Part shown: positions 24,981-38,000 of the stretch, piece after piece | Layout: each line of letters starts with the position of its first letter | Position numbering within the stretch: the stretch's first letter is position 1 | Assembly (NCBI GenBank): GCA_013398275.1 | Contig: VZSE01008344.1 | Location: 805,105-869,104, forward strand | From: Promerops cafer | Taxonomy: Eukaryota; Chordata; Aves; Passeriformes; Nectariniidae | Direction of reading: 5' to 3' | Length of the DNA stretch: 64,000 bases | The notes under the pieces: model-generated | The model's database searches: none | What the model was told of the DNA's origin: nothing | Seen by the model: only the letters and a program-made list of their open reading frames with translations | Made by a program: the position numbers and the translations under genes

Positions 24981-27900
24981 AAGACTGTTCTGAAGCACGT
25001 TAAGTAAGAATTGTGCCCGTTTTGGTGTTTGAGGTAACATTTTCACGTCTCGCATTGTAATAACAGGGACATCATTGAAGATGATGGGGTTTCTGTATTT
25101 AGTTATTTTTTGTAAGGAGGAAGAAGAAAAAGAGAGGGTAAGGCAGCAGCAGTTTTCCCCCTCTCCTTTCAGCTGTTACTGCTCTCCCGTGTGGATGGCA
25201 GTGAAGGCACGACACGTTGTCCAAGGGTGATCCAAAGAGACATTTATATCCCTCCTTCTCCCAGTCAAAGCAAAACTTTCTGCAAATTTTCTAGGGTTTC
25301 AATAAATGTTTTGTGACAGAGTACCTCTGCAGTGAGTGCAGCATGACACTCTATCAGTTCTGTATTTTCTGCACCTTTCTGATAGCCTAAAAATTCTGTC
25401 CTACCCATTTCAAGCATTGCCAATTAAAAAAAAAAATCCTCTGCAGTATGTGACATTCACCTTGATACCAGTGACATTCAGAGAGCCTGCTGATTTTTAA
25501 GCTAGTGATTAAGAACTGTCTGAAATATTTTCACACATGGTTTGTAAATCCTCAGTCAGAGCTTTTCCATCAGTGCTGCTGTGAAATATTTCTCCTTGGC
25601 TTTGCAGCTGTATTAACAAATTCCTTTGCAGGAGCTCTCTGTCTTGAAAATGAAATAATCTCTTTCTTCTTGTAAACATTTATTTTCTACAAATACAACA
25701 GCTGCTAGCCAATGACTATAATGTAGCAAAATTTTGCACTAGATAGGGGTCAACCTAGAACATGACCAAAGTTTTCCCCCCTCAGAAAACTCAGTAGTCC
25801 CTGGTGCTTAGAGCGTGAAATACAAAGGTGTAAATGATCTGATAAGAATGGCAACATCTATTTACATAATTTCAATTGATCACATAAAGCAGCAATTGAC
25901 AGGGTAGCCTCTGTCCTGTTTAAATAGATGCTTTAGGTCTGAAAGGGCTGCAGAAAATAAGGACATTTATTCTGTTTGTTTCCAGAATAGAATTGGTACA
26001 GCTGATTTAAATCCTTATGATAGTTTGTATCTAGGGGGGGGTGAGGGGAGGAAGAACCAGTGTTGAACTCCTCTGAATCTCAAGTCTTAAGTTCCTGCCA
26101 TCATGCTCTTAGTGCTGTTATGCTCCTTTGATATTTTTTAGCTATGGAGTTGGATTTCAAAATCCAGAAAAGAGAGAAAAGTCCAGAAAAATCCAGCAGA
26201 AAGAGAAAACTGCAAGGAGTTCATGCAGTCCTGACTGCAAGCTGCAGCAATCCCAGTGAGTGTGCCCTGACCTGTAGGGAGGCTGTTGGGAAGGTAGGCA
26301 GCGTCTCATAAAGACTCTTCCACCTGGCTGGGTTGCCACTTGCTAAATGAAAACTCTCTTCTTGAAGGCTTATTTTGCAAGGTCTCCTCAGTTCCCACTC
26401 GGAGCTGTTCACAGGAGCCCCCAGCTGAAGGCAAGGTGCAGTCCTGCTAATTGTGTGGGTGGGGGCACAGGGTAGCAATGCCATTAAGCACTGGGCACTT
26501 CAATCTGTATGGCTTGTTCTAAGTCCCAGCTAACAGTGCGTGTGTTGGTTTGTAGTGTGGGTCAGAAGTTGGCTTAAAAATTTTGGTTAGCAACTCTAAA
26601 TGAAAATAATTACCCACTCATATTCCTGCCAATAGGGCTGAATGGTATGTTCAGAAGTAACATGCAAGGAGGCCAGAGGATGAGTCCCTTGGGCAGCTGC
26701 ACAGCTGTGCCCAGAGTTTTCCTTGGACTAAATGCACTTCTAGAGCATTTGGTAGGGAATAATCCAGTTTAATTGTATGCTTGAGGGGGAGGAAATTACT
26801 TCAACCAGAGTCTCTTTATTGTTAGTCTGATCAACTTACGTTCATCGTGTAGTTTGAAATTGTTTATTTATTTTAAGTGGGACTCAGCCACTGTGATCCA
26901 CGTATTAATAAAATTAGTGTTCACTTCTTTATCTGAAAAAATAGAGATTGTCAGTGGCACAGCTGCAGTAGTTCATATCAGATCCTGAGTCAGGGTCACA
27001 GCAGAGTTGTTGAAAGACTTTGTTCTTTTGGTTGCCTGATTTTCAGAGAAAAATTTTTGCACTCACACTTTTTCTTCTTTCTCCTGCCCCACTCATCCAA
27101 CACTTCTTGATAACTCCTGTATTTATTGGCCTGTTTCAGACAAACTTGGCAGCTCTGCCCAAGCTGGGGTCTCATAGCTGTGAAGTGCCAATGGTTTTCA
27201 TTAAAATCACTGTTTTGGCATGTGCTGCAGTGTGCCTTTGGTGAAGGTGGAAACATTCCTTGTTCTGCCTGCCAGCGGTCCGGGTACCCGCACGGCTCTG
27301 GGCACAGAGCGTGTCTGGCAAGTGAGGGAACAAGTAAAGGTGCACAGAAGAAGCTGAGGACCATCTGGGGGTCCTGCTAGGAAAAAGAGGGAAGTGGATG
27401 TTTGTTTGTCATGCTAGAGGAGGAGTTGGGAAAGGTGGGATCAGCAGGTGAGACTGGAGGCGAAGGAGCTCGCTTTGCAGTAGTAACTGGGTTAACAGTT
27501 TACAGACAGGGTAGAAGATGGATGTCTCAGATGTGCAGGAAATCAGGCTTCATTAGCTCTGCTCCTTGCAGAAAAACATGTTATTAATTGCCTTTGGTCT
27601 CCAGGGGAACCACTAGCCTGGTTTGAAACTATTCTGCTGCTTATTGTCTGAGCGCTGAGGCATGCTCTGAACAGAGGGATGTCTTTGATGCTGATAGATC
27701 AAACTCTGCACTGAAATCTGCTGAGATGAGGAAGCCTGAATCAGCAAAGCCAGCTTTTAAGGAAACAGAGATCCCTCTGTGGAATAAAGAAGCAAGTGCT
27801 GCCAGAGACTGGAAATATGAAGTCTGTGCTCTTTAAAGCTCAGCACTCTCTGGGGCCCAGCCAGCAGCCTGGAGGACAGAGGAGAAATTACTTGAGTATT

Positions 27901-28925
27901 TCCATCCAAGGAGGAAAAGAGCCCTAAGTGGCTGTGTGTAGGAGTGCAAGGACAGCCTGATGTGATGTGTGGTTAGTGCCTGTTCCCGTGCTTGCAGGCT
28001 TGGAATACACAAATCAGCAGCATTAGTAAATGCTCTACAGTGATAGGAAAAATTGCCTGGGATTTTCTTTTCCTCTAACTCCTAATACATGTTGAACCTG
28101 TATATTTAGTAGGAGACTTTCCACTGGTCCTTTTGGGTACGAATTCTGACACTGAGAACTGTCTTCTGCACAGATGAAGCCCGAGTCATGGGTTTGTTTA
28201 ATCTCTTAAATCTCTTGCTGCAAAGATCTTGGAGAGGGCAGAAAAAACGCCACATTATTTTTGAAGTTGTTCCCAGCTCTGTTTTTGTTCTTCAGCTCAC
28301 ATCCTGCTTCTCTTTGCCTTTTTTCTTTCACTACAATAACCTGATACAGATCTGGTTATTATTTGCAAGGGCAGCCAGTTTGCAGGTGTGCCTGCTGACG
28401 GTGTGTGACCTAAATGATTAGCTGCTGCTAATTTACAGGGAAACACATTTACATGCATGAACCCATCCTCTGTACTTCTCCAGAGGAGTGTGGTACATTT
28501 ATCTCTGTTACTTCCTCTGGATCTTCTGGGGTGAAATCTTCAACTGGGTGGGCTCTGGTCTAATGCTGCAAGCTTGTGATGCAGTTATCCACACCCCAGG
28601 CAAGCTTCACTCAGCAACTGCAGTGTTCACTGCTCATGCTGCTTCTAAGGGAACACTCTGGGCAGAAGCAATAACACACAAGTGGAATCTGGTTTGAACC
28701 ACTACTCTCTTTTGCAGAATTCATGTAACAGGAGAATATTTTTGAAGGAATGGATAGGCCCAGGCATAAAGCATACACTACATGTCCAGAGCAACACGTG
28801 ACTGATTGGCATTCCTAATGGATTGGGTTTTAACGTCGTACAGTCCATAATGTCCTTTAAATTTCAGTTGCTGTGTCGTAACTGTGAAACAGGAGAGGTC
28901 TCAATTATATGGTAGCATAATTGCA
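24980..28925. other. Noncoding unique sequence
   Basis: No supportable gene or dispersed repeat. A short G-rich patch (G8, then G4 and G2 tracts) lies at 26034-26051. Open frames of up to about 120 codons (minus strand, 26996-27364) show no recognisable domain. Bases 27240-28010 are somewhat GC-richer than average but CpG-poor. Confidence 0.5.
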
Positions 28926-28929
28926 TGTT

Positions 28930-29040
28930 CTAGAAATGTCTGGACATCCACTTAGTGCCATGGTCGGGTTGACAAGGCTGGTCAAAGGCTGGACTTGATG
29001 GGTTGGAGGTCATTTCCAATCTAAGTGATTTTGTGTGATA
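28930..29040 (+). mobile_element. CR1-type LINE, 3' end fragment
   Basis: Recognisable CR1 3'-end order: 'tctggacatccacttagtgccatggt' near 28939-28964, then 'ggctggacttgatgg' near 28987-29001, then 'ggaggtcatttccaatctaa' near 29005-29024, ending in a degenerate 'gtgattttgtgtgat' tail. It is a short 5'-truncated relic in the same orientation as the other four copies. No coding part remains. Confidence 0.85.
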
Positions 29041-29199
29041 ATAGCTTAGAGGAAAAAGAAATTTGGGAAGATTAGTCAGTGGAATGCTTATTTTGTGGAA
29101 ACTTTGGGAAGGCATTAAAACAGACAAGTACATTAACAAACTTAAAGTAAGCTTTTTATTAGTTAATATTTTTTCACCGAAATTCAAAGCTTTGGCACT

Positions 29200-29610
29200 C
29201 TAAGTAAAGCAGAAAGTGGAAATCTCAACAGCGCTGCATTAATTTTTCAAGCCCTAATGTGCCAGACAGGGAATAAGTTATTACATCTGTTGCCCTCTGG
29301 GAGAAGAATGAAAAGCACAAAAATGATTCTCTGCTGTTAGGATGGAATAACTGGATAATAGCTGATATAAGCAGCGGCGCTGCTGCAGAAAAGCTTACAG
29401 CAGCTTGTGTGCCATCATTAGGAGCAAAGATGTCTCTGTATAACGAGTGTAGCAAGATTAGGAAACATGGCAGGGCTTATTTGTTCCTCTCGTGGGGCCC
29501 TTTACAATTATGGGGGAATTTCAAGCGAGTGCCTCGTGTGCAGCTGCTGATGGTCTGTGTGAGACACTCCTTTTTTCACGCTGAATTCTCAGCCTGTGGA
29601 CATCAATTCA
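29200..29610. promoter_or_regulatory. Candidate enhancer-like conserved segment with a 15-bp palindrome
   Basis: About 400 bp of unique, non-repetitive sequence directly after a CR1 relic. It contains homeodomain-type cores (GCATTAATTTT near 29236, ATCATTAGG near 29415, ACAATTATGG near 29504) and a perfect palindrome AGCAGCG-G-CGCTGCT at 29370-29384. Two short opposing open frames overlap here, but neither resembles a known protein. The texture suggests a conserved regulatory element, but a chance composition cannot be excluded without alignment. Confidence 0.28.
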
Positions 29611-32600
29611 GGATCCACAGGCAGAAATACAGTTGTCCATGGTAATTTTATGAGTGCAATATGGCACTTCAAGCTGTGGTGTCTCCAGGCAGGTTAGGGA
29701 TTTGTTTGCCACAAGCCTGGCTCTTGGGTGAGCTCCTGGAGATGATGAACTGAGTCCATAAAATCCTCGTCCCTCTGACAGGCAGAAACATTTGCTGAGC
29801 TCTCTGGTGACTTGTTTTCCAAGGGAGAGCCCTGGAGGCCTCTTATGAATGGTTGTCTTCTCTGTAAATACACTCATAAAGCTTTTGAAGTATTGTGATA
29901 ACATGGCAAATAAACAATGATAACCCTAGAGGAAAATGTGGGAATTACTTGTGTGTCCATGAGCACACCTGGGGAGGTACCAAAGGTACCAAAGCACCAT
30001 CCCTGTGCTTCACTGGTGCCTCAAGCTAAAGTATCTCAGCCTTTTGTCATCCCCAAGAGGTATGAAAGGCTTCAGTAACAGGGCATGGAGCCAAGGAAGA
30101 AAAACAGTGTGGATTTTTAGAAGGCTCTTTATCTGCCTGTCTCCTTGGAACATCAGATATTACAGTGGCATGTGGATCTAGAAAGGCACATGGACAAAAG
30201 GCATGAAAGCACTTTAGGCCTTCTCAAATGAGTGTCCTTTGTTGAAAAGGATATTAGAATGCAATGTATAGATTTTTATCCTCACCTCTAATCCATCTTG
30301 GTATACCTTTTATGACGTGCTTTGTTGTGGGCGCCGTTGGCCTGTGAGCCAAAGAAAGCTCATTTCACCTGATGGCACTGGCTGCACAGAGGGTTTTCAT
30401 GCACATTCCTCTCATTAACACTGACCTGATTGTGTTTCTCTGGCATGCCCCTGCCTTGTCAGGGGTTCATCTGAGGTCTGAGCTACAGCAGGCTGTGGCA
30501 ATTTACTGAGCCTCAGGATGTGATGCACAAACAACGACTGTTTTGAGGCTGATGTGAGCTAATAGGGGAGTAAGTGCAAACTAAACCTTATGGAAACATT
30601 CTGTGCCTGATTTATTGCAAACACCATCTAAGGGTACTTGTGTATTGAGGCAGACTAGGGGTAGTCCTCTACTGTTCCCTGCAAGAGTTCTTTAATTTCC
30701 TTAATGCTTTTATTTGCATTGAGCAATGCCAGGGCAGGTATCAGTATGTGGATTTAGCTGAAATCAGCTTTTTTTAAACATGGTTCACTACTCTATTTAA
30801 TTAAGGGTTGTTGGAAAGCTTCCACCTGTTCTGTGTAGACTAGCTATGCCTTAAGCCTTATGTAGCTGATTTTAACAGATTGTCACTAAATCATGGCAGG
30901 TCATGTGCTCATATATATTTTATTAGCATTGTCCTTGAAAAGCCAGTGTAGCAATTCAACTGTGACGTGGTTGGGAGTGAGGAATCTTCCTGGTCACAAG
31001 CACCTTACACAGCTTTGATGGTGTGGGACAGTGGTGCACCAAAGGTGAAACCATCTGTCTGTAAACACAGAACAAGCCTGTATTTAATTTGTTCTGTAAA
31101 CATACACAAAACCAAAAAAACCCAAATAATACCCCTGCCTCTGCTAGCTTGTAATTAGATATATGGGACTAAACATCAAACCCCCAAACTGTGCACAAAT
31201 TAGTCCTTGATTCTTGAGATCCATCTACCTTGAGAGGAGAACTGTAGTTAAAGGCAGCCAACAGCTCGGGAAAGGCAAGATCTGCAAGTGTTAAGAGTAA
31301 ACCAATTATAATAAGGGGGAGATTTCCCATTGTGAAGGGTAATCTGTCTCAGAGGTAGATTAGTGCTGACACATCCCCTTTAGACGAGAAGCTCGGAACT
31401 GACAGCCTTTTGGAATTATGTCTGGAAGTGCTGTCAACACCCACACGTCATGAGAAAAAGAAACGTGGTCTCTTGGCTGCCTGCAGTTGCAGCCATCTGT
31501 TTGGATGGTGAATTCCTGCTCTGGGGTTGGCTGGAGTAGCTCACTAGGACTTCAGGGGTGCCAAGCAGCAGTAGCTTGAAAAGAGCAGACTGTGTGTCTC
31601 AGCACACACTGCAGCTTTTATTAGGAGCCCTCATTCTGCATGGCTGCAGCAGCGTCGTGGACAGCCTTGGTTTGCTGACTTGTGATGATACTCCCATGTC
31701 AAAGCAAAGGAGCAGAGACAAATAAAACAGATTTTGAGCGACTTCGTACCTGCCAAAATGCAGTGCAATGGGCACCTCAAACTTAAAATAGTGTGGGACA
31801 ATCCAAATGGGATTTCTAGATGAATAGGAAAAATCATTGCCTTTTCACCACCCACTGAATCAGCTGGAATTTATGACATAAAATTGCTCATTCAGTTCCA
31901 GAATGGGAGGTGTTAGTGAGAATACTACCTAATTACATGGTTATTGAATATGGACAGAGCACTCTTTTAAAAAAATAAAATGAAATGTAACTGTGCCACA
32001 GAAGTGGAGAGATCTGCATAGCTGGGAGGCAGTGCAGCTGTATGGAATTTTATTCATATGCTGTGTGTTTCACTCACAGTTTTGTTGGACACTTAACAAC
32101 AAAATTATTTCACTTTAGGGAAAAAAGAAGCCAGTGATGATTATTTCACTGGGTCTTCAATATATTAATTCTGATTCTTATCTTGATTATAATTTTTTTC
32201 CTTTTTCATAAAAAGTTTTCCAGAAAAAAAAGAAATGCAGTAATTTTGTACCTAAATGAAGCAACAGTGCAGATACACCAGAACTGTAGTTGTTGCATCA
32301 CTGCTGTTCCCATTTGTGTTGTTGGGGAATGATTTTGTATAGCATTAGAGGCTTTTAAGGTTAATGTCTAGCCCCACAGATTTCTGGAGATCCACCTTGC
32401 TGCCACTGTAAGACAGATGCAACATGCTTTTACAGGGCCCCCAGGAGGAGACATTGTAGGTCATGTTGGACACAGATCTTGCCTGTGCCAAAAGACTGTG
32501 TTTGAAAGTGTCTTTTTTTTTTTTTCCTTTTAACTAGAGAAAATTGTACACACTGCTCCAGCCTTCCTTGTTTTACAGTATTATATTCAGTCTTTCTGTC

Positions 32601-33030
32601 AAAGATCTGTTATCTGTCTTTTTTCCCCTAAGAAGCCTAGTTTCTTCTCGCATGTCACTGTCTTCGCTCCTGTAGTTTTTAAATATGTCTACCTTTTTTT
32701 TTTTAATATAATTTCCTTCATTTCCTGTATCCCTGATTTTTAACACAAACATGCCGGTGACTGAATAATGCCACCACCAGCTCCCAAACAAGTAGGAAAA
32801 AAGCTGATTTTTTACATTTATGCTTTGATAAAGTTGCTTTGGAGTTCTAAAACACAGGGCAGGTTTCTAGCGCAAACTCCCAAGTGATCTGCGTCTACCT
32901 AGACACGACTGCAAAGGGTTTGATAGTGTATTCCAAAGAATTACTGCATCTATTGTCTCAGCCTTTTCCTTTACCTGTCAAAGTTTTCTGAGGTTACTTG
33001 TTGAAGCAAATACTCCCTACTTCTCCCGTT
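29610..33030. other. Noncoding unique sequence
   Basis: No supportable gene. A 9-base unit (GGTACCAAA) occurs twice in tandem-like arrangement near 29975-29993. T runs occur at about 32513-32525 and 32694-32704. The interval 31220-31450 is even-textured unique sequence that could also be a conserved element, but it has no distinctive motif cluster. Confidence 0.5.
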
Positions 33031-33039
33031 TCCAAGAAC

Positions 33040-33310
33040 CTTTTGCCCTTGGCCAGACAAACGATGACATTGCCGTGTCACTAATCTTGCCGATTTTCGC
33101 AGTGTTTGATAAACGCTTTGGAGCAGATTTCATCACATCCAGCAGATTTAATGCTTCTTTAGATAAGGCAGGTGCCTAACAGTAACACTTGCCTCAGTCA
33201 ATTCAACTACAAGTAAACACTGTGTGTGATTATAGGATTAAATCTGAAGCAAAAGCCTGGTTTTGTAAGCGGCTAAAGAACACTTGTGGAAGCTCTTTCT
33301 CTCACTTGCT
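33040..33310. promoter_or_regulatory. Candidate enhancer-like conserved segment
   Basis: Unique sequence with AGATAAGG (about 33160, GATA-like), AAGTAAACACTG (33211-33222, forkhead-like) and TATAGGATTAAATC (33231-33244, containing the bicoid/OTX-type core GGATTA). TTGATAAACGCTTTG (about 33107-33121) resembles a further forkhead- or homeodomain-type site. There is no coding frame and no repeat. This mix of cores is common in forebrain, sensory and endoderm enhancers, but function is inference only. Confidence 0.3.
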
Positions 33311-33399
33311 GTAGAAAAGGGACTCATTTTACCTTGACAGGTTTTCAGTTATAAAAATTGATTGTATGCTTAAAAAAACAGGTTCTTGGGAGAGCTTTA

Positions 33400-33600
33400 A
33401 TTTCATCTTGAAAGGATCATTTTTTAAATGGAAGTGCACTTGGTTTTGGAAAATTTCAATTTTATTTATTCCAAATCTCCCTGCAAATCTATTTTTCTGC
33501 TCGAGCCATTTTTCCTTTTCATACTTGTGAAAGTTGCCATAGCTACCCATAAATTGCTGATTTTTTTCCCCCCAATTAAATCGCAGTAGTTAAGAAAGAT
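33400..33600. promoter_or_regulatory. Second even-textured AT-rich segment beside the previous candidate
   Basis: About 200 bp of non-repetitive AT-rich sequence with a TTTTATTTATTCC block (about 33459-33471), an ATTTGCAG-type octamer-like stretch on the minus strand (33482-33489) and CAATTAAATCG (33574-33584). Together with 33040-33310 it could form one composite element. Evidence is limited to texture and short cores. Confidence 0.22.
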
Positions 33601-34812
33601 GATGTTGCTTGTTGCAATAAGAGGTTTCCTCTTCAGCCCCTCGCCCTCCTGTTGATTGTGTCTCTTAAAGCAGCAATATTTCTCTGACTCATACTTACCT
33701 GATGACTCAGAGCCTCAGACATGAGATTCCACACTCAGAAATTCCCACAGTGGGTGTTAATATCTGTGTGGGAAGGGGTAAAGCTTGGAACCTGTAATGC
33801 CCAGCATGTGGCATGAGGCTCTGAGGAAGCATTCCTAGTGTGGCCCTCCATAATTTAACACTGGACAGAGACCTCAGAGCTGCTCCCCAGCACTGGAAGG
33901 GTCTCAGCAGGTGCAGGAGTTCCACAGTGACTGAAACATCCAACCATCCTAAAAGGGAAGGAAGGAGGGTCTGGAAAACTCCCAGCCAGTCAGCCTCCCC
34001 TCAGTCCCTCTGGAAGCTGTGGAGTGACCCACTCGAGAAGCCATGTGCCTTCTCCTGCATTCTTTATTGCACAGGTGCTGTCACTCCTTGTGCTCCATCA
34101 CCTTTTATGCAACGTGTGCAAAGAGGGCTATCCATGCACAGGGATACCCTGTTTAACATAGCAGGGAAGTAGAGCTCAAGGTGGGGTTAAAATCCACTTG
34201 CTGCCCTTGGCTGATTTTCTTCCATAAGCCTGAGAGCCAAGAACTTTGCTATTGATCCCGCTGAATGAAGTGAACAAAATTTTTATTATTTCGTTAGAGA
34301 AAAGAAAGCCACAGCAGTTCAACTCTCTCCCTCCTCTCAGACAGTTCCATTTTTAACTCAGCAGTTAAGGCAAACAAAAAGCCTTCCTTACACAGTTTAG
34401 TGATAACATATCACACCAAGCATAGCCCAGAACACTGTTGGAGTGGCTTCCTAAAACTTATCAGACTTCCCAAGTCATGACTTACCCTGGCACTCCCTTG
34501 AAAATTTCAGCAATGAATCAAACTTACTGATTTCTGTTTCTATGGAAATAGAGCAGGAGCACTCAAGAAATCATCTAGTTTGTCTCAGCTGATGAACAGA
34601 TGAGGGAAATACCATCCCAAACTCTAGAGCTGGTTCAGAACCCACACAAGGTAAGAGCTTTAGTCCGAGTCCGATGTTTTAAGGACACTGCACAGCAAGG
34701 CAGGATTTGAGGGCTGTGTCACTGCCTCTGGGGCTGTCTGGGTAACACTGATTAATTATTTGAATATTTCTATGACGTATTTCTTTGGAAAATGCAAAGG
34801 AATCATATATTA
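33600..34812. other. Noncoding unique sequence
   Basis: No supportable gene. A 110-codon plus-strand frame (33840-34172) and a shorter minus-strand frame overlap and show no recognisable domain. No repeat is identified before the CR1 relic that follows. Confidence 0.5.
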
Positions 34813-34814
34813 TT

Positions 34815-35020
34815 CCCTGTGAGGGTGGTGAGGCCCTGGCACAGGGTGCCCAGAGAAGCTGTGGCTGCCCCATCCCTGAAAGTGTTCAAGGCCAGATTGG
34901 ACAGGGCTTGGAGCAACCTGGGCTAGTGGAAGGTGTCCCTGCCCATGGCAGGGGGCTGTAATGAGATGAGCTCTAAGGTCCCCTCCAACCCAAATCTCCT
35001 GTGATTCCATGATTCTATGA
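34815..35020 (+). mobile_element. CR1-type LINE, 3' end fragment with terminal octamers
   Basis: This is one of the two best CR1 relics here. It reads 'gagggtggtgaggccctggc' (34821-34840), 'cagagaagctgtggctgcccc', 'gttcaaggccagattggaca', 'ctagtggaaggtgtccctgc', 'ctctaaggtcccctccaaccc' and ends in the characteristic repeated octamer (gattccat, gattctat) at 35003-35018. The 5' end is truncated and no open frame remains. Divergence from the copy at 54.6 kb shows it is old. Confidence 0.95.
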
Positions 35021-35024
35021 CATA

Positions 35025-38000
35025 AACAAATGTTGCTTTTCAAGTACCCAGCGTGGTTCCCGGGTGTGTGCTGTGCTATGGGCAAAACCAACACAGACCA
35101 TATTTCCAGAGAGGTTTTCTACATACACAGGTGCAAAGGATGGACAGACAAACACGTGGCTATAACAGCATTTGATTTGGCAGCTCTTTAACTTCAATTA
35201 AAAAAAAAAAAGATTAATATATGTGGGGTGCTTCATATAGCAGTATCCAAGTAGTCTTGGCTGTAGCTTGATCTACAACACACACAGCTTTTAGAAATGT
35301 TTGCAGTGCTTACAGTATATGCAGCAGCATCTAAAGCCCCTTGGAAGGTGTAGGTTGCTGGTGGAAAGGGACCTTTCTGAAAAATACGTGCTATTTGCTT
35401 TGTGGGAGATGAAATAACACACTAAAATAATGGGATTGCATCCATTATGTAATGTTAAGGGAAGTGAAGTCAGTTTTCTGGTTAACGTTCTTGGCAAGGA
35501 TCGTACCTGTTTTAAATGATGGTTTATTGTAATGCTTTTTTCACACTGTCATGCTGGTACCTAAGGGAAACCCTTCCTTAAATGAGCAGAGCACCTCCAT
35601 TCCATTTGTGTTGGACTTCCCTGGTAAGTTAAGGACATGATCTTCATTTCACTGGAGCAAGTGCAGACCCGTTATTAAAGCTGAATATTTGAATTAAGCA
35701 ATTATGGAACTAAAAGCATGCTGAAAAACACACATCCCACGTTTAAAATGCCAATAGCAATGCTATTGTTATTTATCTATTTTTCCTAGAATCAATTTCC
35801 ATTCTTCAAATGTGACAGGCTAAAGTGTGTGGCCTGGAAGTTGTCCCCAGTTTTGCCAAATTTAAAGGACATGGAAATCTCAACGTTGCCATAGTGAAAT
35901 TTGATACTATTTCATCCCTTTGCTCACATGGTTTGTCACTATTTAATTTGGAAAACTGACTGATCCCTTTTCTCTGTTGTGTTTTCACCATATTCATACC
36001 TTCAGAAAAAAAAAAATCTGTAAGAGATTTTTGAATAAGTAAGCCTTGGAGGGTTTTGGGAATCTCAGCTTACCCTTTAGATGTTTGACAGGCTGGAGAA
36101 CATATTCATGTATAACAACAAAAGGAAATGATGATACATCTTCTCTCCTCTGAAATACTGTCTGCTTAAAATGAGAGTTTTAAAATGAACACTGGAAAGA
36201 AACCCTTGTTGAAAGCTTATTTTCTTTTGACAAGGTATAAAGTTGCTTTCTCTATTTCTCTTTTTAAGAAAAAGGAACAAATTCATTTTTTCCTGTTTAG
36301 ACTAATTTGAGGTGGAGTAGAGGAAATATAATGGCTTAATTATTTCCATGGTAATTTTTGCTTTTCTGCAGGAGAGTGAACATGTGTATATGAAAACCTT
36401 TATTAATAATTCCCAGGTGTGTGGCAGAAAAACAATCTGTGCCAGTCAAAATATCCAAGTTATTTGTTTCATTACATGCAATATAATTACATTTTATCAT
36501 TCTGGTTTCAAGAGCTGGATCTGGTACTGCACTTCTTTTTTACTAGATGCTACAGAAGAGATGTAATTGAGCTTCAGTAAGTGAGTTTTGAAGCTGTTGT
36601 GAAGCATCAGTTTGCCCAGCTATGCCAGTCCCTTTCTAGGGAGTGCCTGTGAAGTTTGGGTCTCACTCTGGATTCTGAGTTGAAAGACATTGGCTCGAAT
36701 GCTTTTGGTCAAGTTGTTCTTTCAAGGGAAAGGAAAGCTGAAGTCATAAATGTGGGGCAGCAATCCCACCTGTGCAGGTGTGCCTTTCTTTCTCTGCCTG
36801 AATGGAAGCAGGGAGAATGCACAAAAAGAAAATCACTTCCCTGGGGAAGAGCCACACACCACTGGTGACCAGCAGCCTGTCCTGCCTTGTAAAGGACTCT
36901 GCTGCTGGCCACAAACTGGTGCTTAACTGGGATGGGATCATCAAGGTCAGAAGGTTGTTGGGTTTTTTCAGACAGATCCAGGTGAGTGGTTGCCAGCCCT
37001 CAGGGCAGGACCAGGCTGGAATTACCCTCACCAGCTTCACCTGGCCTTCCGCCTAGAGCTGCAGCCCATCAGCCCCAGAAGGTTCTTTAAGCTCCAGCCT
37101 GAAGGTTCAGGTTTGGGTAGAACTGGTTTAAGGACATCTGTTCCTTGTCCTTTGCTGAGTCAATGTTTGGATTTGCTGGGCTGAGGATCACTGGATGGGT
37201 TTTGTTGCTGTCATTATCCTGGCTCTGCTCGCCTGGAGCAGGAGCCCCACCTGTGAGGTCAGTGTCAGGGCAATGGAGTCACTTAATATGAACTGTGATT
37301 TTCTGAAACACTGAGCAGGACAAATGTGTATCACCTCTTTCAGAGTGCTTAGATTTTAAACCTCTGCTTGGAATTTAGCAGGCTTACTTGGTAACAGGTA
37401 GTTGGTGGCACTTCAGCAAGTGCTACAGCACAGCAGTCTGTGTTCAGTGAAATGCAAATCACCTGAAGCTTTGCAGTGGATTCAAATGAAGTGTGGTCAA
37501 GTAATACATTACTGTGGAAGGTGTAATGGCTTAGTATTTCAAGATAATTTTTGTGTGTATAGGAAAGTCAAAAGATCTAGTACCTCACACAATGCTTTTC
37601 CTTCTGAAACAGTTCTAAGGCTAGCATGTGCAGATTCAATTCACCACCCACTTAAGTGAATCAGATTCGGTAGGAAAGTCACTGAGCTTGCTCTTCTGAG
37701 AGCTGTGTGAGTGCAAACTGACAGGAGACTGCAATTCCCTTATTTCTGAATGAGTGGGGCACACACTGTTTTTCCTAGGGAGGGGTAGAGTCTTCAGAGA
37801 GACTTTTTAAATGCCCGGGCTGTGCTGTCACACTTTGCCTAGCTTTTTGCTAAAAACTCAATTTCTGTTCGTATTTGCAGATCGTAACTTGCATCTGCTG
37901 TGAAACTCTGAGTGTTGGGATGGTGTTGGATGCTCCTTGTTAGTTCTGGTTGCTTTGGGAGGTGGCAGGACAGCAGCAATGTGGAGTTTTGCCTTACAGC

